This document shows, one piece after another, positions 1 to 4,952 of a stretch of DNA of 8,618 nt (positions within the stretch are counted from its first letter, which is position 1; every line of letters starts with the position of its first letter). The stretch lies in NCBI GenBank assembly GCA_910589085.1, contig CAJUSG010000035.1, positions 15,589 through 24,206 of the forward strand, in the 5' to 3' direction. This DNA comes from an uncultured Oscillospiraceae bacterium. GTDB taxonomy: Bacteria; Bacillota; Clostridia; Oscillospirales; Oscillospiraceae. The notes beneath the pieces are model-generated. The model did not search any database, was not told where the DNA came from, and saw only the letters and a list, made by a program, of their open reading frames with translations. The position numbers and the translations under genes are program-made.

Positions 1-158
1 GGGCCGCCCTCACCGAGGTCGGGCAGTGGAATCACAGGCCGTATGTCATCTCCTGGATAGACCGGACCGCCCTCACCGGGATTGGGCAGAGGGATGACCG
101 CCTCCCCACCGGCTCGGCCCATCGGGGCCAAAAAATAATAAAAATCACTCTGATTCAT
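1..158 (-). CDS. Repeat protein with PLPNPGEGG units, probable spore-surface protein (partial, 3' end outside window)
   Basis: The first 52 codons of a minus-strand gene are present and the frame runs off the left edge. The protein begins MNQSDFYYFLAPMGRAGGEA and then carries a tandem repeat: VIPLPNPGEGGPVYPGDDIRP (residues 21-41) followed by a second unit, VIPLPDLGEGG, starting at residue 42, so the period is 21 residues or 63 bp. There is no signal peptide or membrane segment in the visible part. The ATG at 158 is chosen because no in-frame start lies upstream before a stop; the ribosome site (184-191) is 25 nt away, with a small hairpin between. A perfect SigK-type promoter precedes it, which points to expression in the mother cell late in sporulation and so to a coat or exosporium role. 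That role is inference from promoter and low-complexity repeat; I do not recognise a named family with certainty. The lack of a homology search limits the call. Confidence 0.72.
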   Translation of the reverse strand, partial: MNQSDFYYFLAPMGRAGGEAVIPLPNPGEGGPVYPGDDIRPVIPLPDLGEGG

Positions 159-164
159 AAAATA

Positions 165-191
165 GGAACGTCAGTTCCAGCATCCTCCTTT
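165..191 (-). promoter_or_regulatory. Ribosome site separated from ATG by a hairpin
   Basis: On the minus strand an AAAGGAGG site (191-184) lies 25 nt before the ATG at 158. Within that gap, GGAAC TGAC GTTCC (178-165) forms a perfect 5-bp stem with a 4-nt loop. If the stem forms, the effective spacing falls to about 11 nt, a workable distance. A competing ATG at 183 directly abuts the ribosome site and opens a 12-codon frame, MLELTFLFYESE, ending at a TGA that overlaps the early part of the main gene; it is probably too close to the site to be used well. Confidence 0.45.
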
Positions 192-206
192 CAGATGGTG
201 CTGTAC

Positions 207-235
207 TATCTTATGAGGGCGCCCCATCTACGGTG
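207..235 (-). promoter_or_regulatory. SigK-type sporulation promoter
   Basis: On the minus strand CACC (235-232) is followed by exactly 16 nt and then CATAAGATA (215-207). This matches the Bacillus SigK consensus mACm-N16-CATAnnnTA at every specified base. The implied start of transcription is near 200, shortly upstream of the ribosome site of the repeat protein gene at the left edge. SigE promoters share the CATAnnnTA -10 element, but the -35 here fits SigK better. The match is seen directly; the assignment to sporulation is from known consensus sequences. Confidence 0.7.
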
Positions 236-246
236 CATTGCAGTCC

Positions 247-295
247 TAGTGCCACCTGTATGTATCAATATCAAGCCGCAAAAATTGTGGCACTA
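247..295. repeat. 9-bp perfect inverted repeat in divergent intergenic region
   Basis: TAGTGCCAC (247-255) and GTGGCACTA (287-295) are perfect reverse complements separated by 31 mostly AT-rich bases. The element lies between the divergent SigK-type promoter (207-235, minus) and the SigA-type promoter (312-340, plus), ending 16 bp before the latter's -35. It could be a two-half-site operator for one or both genes, or the arms of a long hairpin. No protein family is identifiable from the site alone. Confidence 0.5.
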
Positions 296-311
296 AGAGG
301 GCCCTGCGCTC

Positions 312-340
312 TTTTCAAATATCAAGATTTCTGTTATACT
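312..340 (+). promoter_or_regulatory. SigA-type promoter for the first amidohydrolase
   Basis: TTTTCA (312-317) and TATACT (335-340) are separated by 17 bp, and TGT directly before the -10 gives an extended -10 (TGn). Transcription should start near 347, leaving a leader of about 106 nt. No other well-spaced pair is visible before the gene. Confidence 0.6.
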
Positions 341-387
341 AACAGACACAGAAAATTTTCCCGGCTGCCGTAACATCCGGTCCGCAG

Positions 388-419
388 TTGTCCTCCCTCT
401 TGAAGGGGCGCAGGGACAA
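388..419 (+). promoter_or_regulatory. Leader hairpin before the first amidohydrolase
   Basis: TTGTCC (388-393) pairs with GGACAA (414-419), extended by a T-G wobble and an inner CCC/GGG pairing (395-397 with 406-408). It sits 18 nt before the ribosome site AAGGAG (438-443). There is no T-run after it, so it is not an intrinsic terminator; an RNA-stability or translational role is possible. Confidence 0.4.
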
Positions 420-452
420 TTTAACAAAACGAAAAATAAGGAGTTGTTTCAC

Positions 453-1763
453 ATGGACGCAATCGAACAAAAAATTCTCTCCATTCTGGACAGCCGTGCC
501 GACGAGCTGCAGGCTCTGGCTCAGGATCTGTTCACCCACGCCGAGCAGGGATACCACGAGTACCGCACTGCCCAAATCGTGTCTGACGCCCTGAAAAAGC
601 TGGGGCTGGAGACCCGGGAGGGGCTGGCCATCACCGGCCTGCGGGCCAGCATTGGCAAGCCGACCGGTCCCAACGTGGCTCTCATCGGTGAACTGGACGG
701 CCTGGCCTGTCCCACCCACCCTATGGCTACCGACCAGGGCTTTGCCCACTCTTGCGGCCACTATGCCCAGATTGTCTGTATGCTGGGGGCCGCCATGGCC
801 CTCACCGACCCGGAGGTAGCCGCCAGCCTGGACGGCACCGCCACATTCTTCGCCGTTCCCGCCGAGGAGTTTCAGGGGGGCGATCTGCGCGACGAGGTAC
901 GCCGTACCCACGACGTCCACTGCGCCGGCGGTAAATGTGAGCTGCTGCGCCGTGGTGAGTTTGACGATATTGATATGGCTGTTACCACCCATTCCCTCAT
1001 GGTGGATCGGGACTCTGACGTGGACCTGATGCTGGGCAACAGCGCCTGTACCGGCTTTGTGGGCAAAACTGTCCTCATTCACGGCCGGGCCTCCCACGCC
1101 GCCGCCGCCCCCCACTTGGGGGTCAACGCGCTCAACGCCGCCTGCCTTGGCATGAGCGCCCTTGGCATGGTGCGGGAGACCTTTCAAGAAAAGGACTGCG
1201 TCCGGGTCCACCCCTATATCCGCCAGGGGGGCGAGGCCGTCAACATCGTCCCCAGCGAGGTAATTGTGGACATGATGGTCCGGGCCAACAATCAGGCGGC
1301 CGTGGAAGCTGTCAGCGCCAAGGTTGACAACTGCTTCAAGGGGGCCGCTATGGCCATCGGCTGCGACATTGACATTGTCAACGCCCAGGGCTATATGCCC
1401 TGCCCCGAGCGCCTCCCCGACGAAATCCTGTGGGACTGCGCCAAGCTGCTGGGTGACGGGCTGAAGGTTCAGTCCATCCCCGCCGGGGCGTGCAACACCG
1501 CCAGCACCGATGTGGGCGACCTGTTTGCGGTGATGCCTGTGCTCAATTTTACCTTTGGCGGCAGTACCGGCGACCTGCACTCCAAAGACTACGCCGTCTC
1601 CGACCTCAATGTGGCGCACATTGTCCCCGCAAAAATGATGGCTCTGCTGGCCTATCGTCTGCTGAAAGACGGGGCCGCTGAGGCCAGGAAGATCATTGAC
1701 GGTTACCAGGCCCCCTACACCAAAGAGGGGTATAAGGCCTACACAGAAAAAATGAGCGGCTGA
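453..1763 (+). CDS. M20-family metallo-amidohydrolase (AbgA/AbgB/HipO-like, variant CGHY site)
   Basis: A 436-residue cytoplasmic enzyme of the M20 peptidase family, predicted to hydrolyse the amide bond of an N-acyl or aminobenzoyl amino acid using a two-metal centre. The likely metal and catalytic residues are visible: Cys101 and His103 in SCGHY (100-104), the PAEE acid pair (Glu138/Glu139), His180 in THS, and His376 in GDLHS. The dimerisation or lid domain runs from about residue 200 to 310, with ASH ending at His215. The first motif is GELDGL rather than the ADIDAL of the two downstream paralogues, and Tyr104 replaces the usual Asp of CGHD; the GGK...GEFDDID stretch (159-174) suggests a distinct subfamily in which that position varies. 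ATG at 453 is chosen over the in-frame TTG at 444 because AAGGAG (438-443) lies 9 nt before it. It has its own promoter and terminator, so it is not co-transcribed with the transporter by default. Substrate is unknown. Confidence 0.88.
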   Translation: MDAIEQKILSILDSRADELQALAQDLFTHAEQGYHEYRTAQIVSDALKKLGLETREGLAITGLRASIGKPTGPNVALIGELDGLACPTHPMATDQGFAHSCGHYAQIVCMLGAAMALTDPEVAASLDGTATFFAVPAEEFQGGDLRDEVRRTHDVHCAGGKCELLRRGEFDDIDMAVTTHSLMVDRDSDVDLMLGNSACTGFVGKTVLIHGRASHAAAAPHLGVNALNAACLGMSALGMVRETFQEKDCVRVHPYIRQGGEAVNIVPSEVIVDMMVRANNQAAVEAVSAKVDNCFKGAAMAIGCDIDIVNAQGYMPCPERLPDEILWDCAKLLGDGLKVQSIPAGACNTASTDVGDLFAVMPVLNFTFGGSTGDLHSKDYAVSDLNVAHIVPAKMMALLAYRLLKDGAAEARKIIDGYQAPYTKEGYKAYTEKMSG

Positions 1764-1784
1764 ATACGTCCATTTCATCCATTC

Positions 1785-1822
1785 CGCGCCCTCCTGAAAA
1801 AAGAGGGCGCGTCTTCATTTTC
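1785..1822 (+). terminator. Intrinsic terminator after the first amidohydrolase
   Basis: CGCGCCCTC (1785-1793) pairs with GAGGGCGCG (1803-1811) over 9 bp around a 9-nt loop, followed by a T-rich tail, TCTTCATTTT. It starts 22 nt after the stop codon and separates this gene from the transporter unit. Confidence 0.82.
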
Positions 1823-1884
1823 CATAAATTTTATTGCTCTAGCGCACTGAATTATTGAATTGTGAACAAATTATTAAAAACCTA

Positions 1885-1913
1885 TTGTCAAACAGAGAAA
1901 AATCCGTTATAAT
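1885..1913 (+). promoter_or_regulatory. Near-consensus SigA promoter for the abgT unit
   Basis: TTGTCA (1885-1890), a 17-bp spacer and a perfect TATAAT (1908-1913). The sequence upstream (about 1812-1884) is very AT-rich and could act as an UP element. It also holds a small TTGT-GA-ACAA dyad (1860-1869). Transcription should start near 1920, giving a leader of roughly 184 nt before the transporter ATG at 2104. Confidence 0.85.
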
Positions 1914-1929
1914 GAAGCATAACTTTTGA

Positions 1930-1996
1930 TTGGAAGCTGTATCAAGCGGGGCATGTCCCGCTTGCGCCGTGTTTCAAAACACGGCGGCCCTTCCAG
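1930..1996 (+). ncRNA. Structured leader RNA: three-way junction, candidate cis-regulatory element
   Basis: Starting about 10 nt after the predicted transcription start, TTGGAAG (1930-1936) pairs with CTTCCAG (1990-1996) to close a junction, one pair being a G-U wobble. Inside are two hairpins: CAAGCGGG/CCCGCTTG (1943-1964, 8 bp, loop GCATGT) and CGCCGTGTT/AACACGGCG (1965-1986, 9 bp, loop TCAA). The two inner hairpins abut with no unpaired base, so they could stack end to end. No T-run follows, which argues against simple termination. I do not recognise it as a known riboswitch class: purine, TPP, glycine and THF signatures were considered and not seen. The pairing is seen in the sequence; the regulatory role is inferred from its position. 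Confidence 0.55.
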
Positions 1997-2019
1997 CAAG
2001 CAAGGGGAACACGAGAAGA

Positions 2020-2084
2020 GAGATACACTATATCTCCCAAGGCCCGGCCAGCGCGCCGACGGACCGGACAGTCATCGTGTCCGG
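2020..2084 (+). promoter_or_regulatory. Two further leader hairpins before the abgT ribosome site
   Basis: GAGATA/TATCTC (2020-2036, 6 bp, 5-nt loop) and CCGGACA/TGTCCGG (2064-2084, 7 bp, 7-nt loop) follow the three-way junction. The second ends 6 nt before the ribosome site GAAAGGAG (2091-2098). The right arm of the first includes CTCC (2034-2037), which could pair with GGAG of the ribosome site if that hairpin opens. Such a translational switch is only a possibility, because the alternative pairing is just four base pairs. Confidence 0.4.
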
Positions 2085-2103
2085 AGGAAAGAAAGGAGTA
2101 CCT

Positions 2104-3672
2104 ATGCCCAAAGATGCAAACTCCCTGCAGAAAAAAGGTGTGCTCGACCGCATTCTCGATGCCATTGAGCGCGCCGGCAACAAGCTGCCTGACCCCATTA
2201 CCCTGTTCCTGGGTCTGGCCGTCATCGTTGTCCTGATTTCCTGGCTGTGCAGCGCACTGGATGTTCAGGCTCTGAACCCCGCCACCAAAGAGGTTGTCAA
2301 GGTACAGAATCTGTTCTCCATCTGGGGTATCCAGTACCTGTGGAGCAATGTTATCACCAACTTCTCCGGCTTTGCCCCCCTGGGCATGGTGCTGGTGGCC
2401 GTGATTGGCTCCTCCGTGGCCGAAAAGAGCGGCTTCCTGGTTTCTCTGATGCAGAACTTCCTGGGCGGTGCCAAGGGCTGGATCGTCTCCGCCGTGGTCA
2501 TTTTCCTGGGCATCAACCTGAACATCGCCGGCGACGCGGGCTTTATTATCCTGCCTCCCCTGGCCGCCATTCTGTATATGTCCATCGGCCGCAGCCCCAT
2601 GCTGGGCCTGTATGTCGCCTTCGCCTCTGTGGCCGCCGGCTTCTGCGCCAACATTATGATCGGCCTGTCTGACGCTTTGGCTTACGGCTTTACCGAGCCC
2701 GCCGCCCAGATGTTCGACCCCACCTATTCCGCCTCCATCGCCATTAACTGGTACTTCATGATCGTCTCCTGCATCATCCTGACCGTCGCAGGTACCTTCA
2801 TCACCGAGAAGATCATGGTTCACCGCTTCCCTGTCACCAAGGAGGATCTGGCCAAGTACGATTATGACGAGAGCTCCACCAACCTCACCCCCGTTCAGAA
2901 GAAGGGGCTGGCCGTGGCCGGCATCGCTGAGCTGGTCTACCTCGCCGTCGTGCTGCTGCTCTCCCTGCCGATTTTCGGCAACCCCATCCTGGGCGATGAA
3001 AACGGCTCCATCACCGCCGCCGCCGCCCCCTTCACCAAGGGCATCGTGTTCACCGTCACCCTGGCCCTGATGGTGCCCGGTATCGCCTACGGCGTGGCCA
3101 TCGGCAAGTATAAGAACGATAAGGACGTGTGGGCTGACATCAGCCAGGGCTTCTCTGAAATGGGCAATTACGTCTTTATGTGCTTCTTTATCTCCATCTT
3201 CACCAACTTCTTCAACGTATCCAAGCTGGGCACCGTTCTGGCAATCAGCGGCGCCAACGGCCTGAAGGCCATCGGCTTCACCGGCGTGCCCCTGATGGTG
3301 GGCCTGATTATTGTGGCCTGCTTCGTCAACCTGTTCATCGGCTCCGCCTCCGCCAAGTGGGCCATTCTGGCGCCGGTGTTCGTCCCCATGATGATGATTA
3401 TGGGCTACGACCCCGCCATCACTCAGATGGTCTACCGCATCGGCGACTCCATCACCAACCCCCTGTCCCCCCTGTTCACCTATATGCCCGTCATCCTGGG
3501 CTACGCCCGGAAATACGACAAGAAGGCCGGTCTGGGCACCGTAATTGCCAACATGATCCCCTTCTCCACCTGCTTCGCCATTGTCTGGATTCTCCAGGTT
3601 ATCGTTTGGGTTGTGTTCAACCTGCCCCTGGGTCCTGGCGGCGGCATCTATCTGCCCGGTTACGGCGGCTGA
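2104..3672 (+). CDS. abgT: AbgT-family transporter (p-aminobenzoyl-glutamate type)
   Basis: A 522-residue inner-membrane transporter, about the usual AbgT length. The family includes E. coli AbgT, which imports p-aminobenzoyl-glutamate, and YdaH/MtrF, described as sulfonamide exporters. Family hallmarks are visible: LPDPITLFLGLAVIVVL at the first membrane segment (28-44), NPATKE (58-63), TNFSGFAPLG (85-94), SASAKWAILAPVFVPMM (414-430) and RIGDSITNPLSPLFTYMP (445-462). Many hydrophobic segments are present, with a charged cytoplasmic-type loop near residues 235-268. The ATG at 2104 follows GAAAGGAG by 5 nt; the frame happens to stay open upstream to about 1930, but that stretch lies in the structured leader and has no ribosome site or family similarity. 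It shares a strand with two M20D hydrolases downstream, which supports import of a substrate for hydrolysis rather than drug export. The exact substrate and coupling ion are not shown. Confidence 0.93.
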   Translation: MPKDANSLQKKGVLDRILDAIERAGNKLPDPITLFLGLAVIVVLISWLCSALDVQALNPATKEVVKVQNLFSIWGIQYLWSNVITNFSGFAPLGMVLVAVIGSSVAEKSGFLVSLMQNFLGGAKGWIVSAVVIFLGINLNIAGDAGFIILPPLAAILYMSIGRSPMLGLYVAFASVAAGFCANIMIGLSDALAYGFTEPAAQMFDPTYSASIAINWYFMIVSCIILTVAGTFITEKIMVHRFPVTKEDLAKYDYDESSTNLTPVQKKGLAVAGIAELVYLAVVLLLSLPIFGNPILGDENGSITAAAAPFTKGIVFTVTLALMVPGIAYGVAIGKYKNDKDVWADISQGFSEMGNYVFMCFFISIFTNFFNVSKLGTVLAISGANGLKAIGFTGVPLMVGLIIVACFVNLFIGSASAKWAILAPVFVPMMMIMGYDPAITQMVYRIGDSITNPLSPLFTYMPVILGYARKYDKKAGLGTVIANMIPFSTCFAIVWILQVIVWVVFNLPLGPGGGIYLPGYGG

Positions 3673-3694
3673 ATCAGCCCCCTGTAACAATCTT

Positions 3695-3739
3695 AACGGC
3701 CCGGATCAGCAATGGTTCGGGCCGTTTAGGTCATTTTTG
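3695..3739 (+). terminator. Intercistronic hairpin between abgT and the tandem hydrolases (weak terminator or RNA processing site)
   Basis: AACGGCCCG (3695-3703) pairs perfectly with CGGGCCGTT (3718-3726), with two further weak inner pairs. A T-run (TCATTTTT) begins about 5 nt after the stem, so termination is probably partial. The next gene's ribosome site follows at 3745-3752 and no new promoter is evident, which suggests that the hairpin tunes the amount of hydrolase message relative to transporter, or protects the 3' end of the abgT message. Confidence 0.55.
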
Positions 3740-3761
3740 AATTTGAAAGGAGTTTTTGCTT

Positions 3762-4952
3762 ATGGACTTCGCCCAACGTGCGGCGCAGCTCAGTGAAGCC
3801 ATCATCAGCCACCGGCACTGGCTGCACCAGCATGCCGAGCTCTCTCTCCAGGAGCATGAGACCACTGCCTATCTTGCCGGACAGCTCCGGGAACTGGGCA
3901 TTCCCGTTCAGACCTTTGAGGACTACCCCGGCTGCATCGCCACCATCCAGGGCGGCAAACCGGGCAAAACCGTTATGCTCCGGGCGGACATCGACGCCCT
4001 CCCCATTCAGGAAAACAGCGGTGTGGACTTTCAGAGCCAAAACCCCGGCGTGATGCACGCCTGCGGTCACGACTGTCACGCCTCCATGCTTCTGGGCGCC
4101 GCCCAGATGCTGTGGGAGAGCCGTGAGGAGCTGAACGGCACTGTCAAGCTGCTCTTCCAATCCGGCGAGGAGGTCTTTATCGGCAGCCACTACTACTGGG
4201 ATCAGGGCCACCTCAGCGATGTGGACGCCGCCATGGGCCTCCATGTGTGGGCCACCGCCCCCAGCGGCAGTCTCTGTGTTCAGGACGGCCCCCTGATGGC
4301 CAGCTGCGACAACTTTAAGATCACCGTCCATGGCGTGTCCTGCCACGGCTCCACCCCGAACATCGGCAAGGATGCCATCGTGGCTGCCAGCGCCATAATT
4401 ATGGCCCTTCAGACTGTGGTCAGCCGGATCAGCGACCCCAGAGATATGCTGGTGGTAACGGTAGGAAAGATTCAGGCCGGCACCCAGTTTAACATCATCA
4501 CCGACACCGCCGTGCTGGAGGGCACGGTCCGGGCCCACGGCCCCGAGGCCCGCCAACTGGCGGCGGACAACATCCGCCGCATCGTTGAGACCACCGCCGC
4601 CGCCATGGGCTGTACCGCCGACCTGGAGTACAACTTCCTGGAGCCCCCTGTCCGCAACGACGACATCGCCCTCAACGAGATCGCCCGAGGCGCAGCCCGG
4701 AAACTCTTCGGCCCGGAGGTTCTCGCCACCACCACCCCAGCCACCGGCAGCGAGGACTTCTCCTATCTGATGGAAAAAATCCCCTCCTCCCTGTTTGTGT
4801 TTTTAGGCTGCTATGACGAGGAGACCGACAGTGTCCACCCGGTACACAATGAAAAATTTAAAATCAACGAAGATATTCTTCAAGTCGGCGCCGCCCACTA
4901 CGCCCAGTTTGCCGCCGACTATCTGGCAAAAAACGCGGGAGGTGCGCAGTGA
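3762..4952 (+). CDS. M20D amidohydrolase (HipO/AbgB-like), first of tandem pair
   Basis: A 396-residue cytoplasmic two-metal hydrolase of the M20D type (hippurate hydrolase, N-acyl-amino-acid hydrolase, AbgA/AbgB group). The catalytic domain shows RADIDALP (74-81), MHACGHD (98-104; Cys101 and His103 as metal ligands), SGEE (134-137; Glu136 base, Glu137 ligand), GLHVW (His161) and HPVH (His362). The lid and dimer domain spans about residues 180-290, with HGSTP beginning at His195, and SEDFS (330-334) is the usual late motif. The start is the ATG at 3762, 9 nt after GAAAGGAG (3745-3752), rather than a TTG two codons upstream. All ligands are present, so it should be active. It is followed at once by a paralogue, and sits after AbgT. 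It may act alone, as a homodimer, or with its neighbour like AbgA-AbgB; substrate is not determined. Confidence 0.92.
   Translation: MDFAQRAAQLSEAIISHRHWLHQHAELSLQEHETTAYLAGQLRELGIPVQTFEDYPGCIATIQGGKPGKTVMLRADIDALPIQENSGVDFQSQNPGVMHACGHDCHASMLLGAAQMLWESREELNGTVKLLFQSGEEVFIGSHYYWDQGHLSDVDAAMGLHVWATAPSGSLCVQDGPLMASCDNFKITVHGVSCHGSTPNIGKDAIVAASAIIMALQTVVSRISDPRDMLVVTVGKIQAGTQFNIITDTAVLEGTVRAHGPEARQLAADNIRRIVETTAAAMGCTADLEYNFLEPPVRNDDIALNEIARGAARKLFGPEVLATTTPATGSEDFSYLMEKIPSSLFVFLGCYDEETDSVHPVHNEKFKINEDILQVGAAHYAQFAADYLAKNAGGAQ
3975..4006 (+). repeat. 32-bp exact direct repeat, copy 1 (tandem paralogues)
   Basis: This stretch, coding MLRADIDALP in the first M20D gene, recurs without mismatch at 5165-5196, 1190 bp away, in the second gene. 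It reflects the duplication and a strongly constrained motif with strongly biased codon use. Recombination between the copies would fuse the two genes in frame. Confidence 0.85.

Noticed and set aside
295..315. AAGAG...CTCTTTT as a terminator before the first hydrolase
   Set aside because: The stem is only 5 bp with a large loop, and it overlaps the -35 of a better-supported promoter.
1930..2103. In-frame upstream extension of abgT by 58 codons from a TTG
   Set aside because: It lies in the structured leader, has no ribosome site, lacks AbgT similarity, and the ATG at 2104 has a strong site 5 nt upstream.
1920..2103. THF, purine, TPP or glycine riboswitch in the abgT leader
   Set aside because: The conserved core bases I know for those classes are not present; only the general junction layout is shared.
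339..3690. Very long minus-strand frames (479 and 582 codons) opposite the first hydrolase and abgT
   Set aside because: They are Gly/His/Val/Gln-rich mirror translations of GC-rich genes whose plus-strand frames show full family motifs; no separate start signals.
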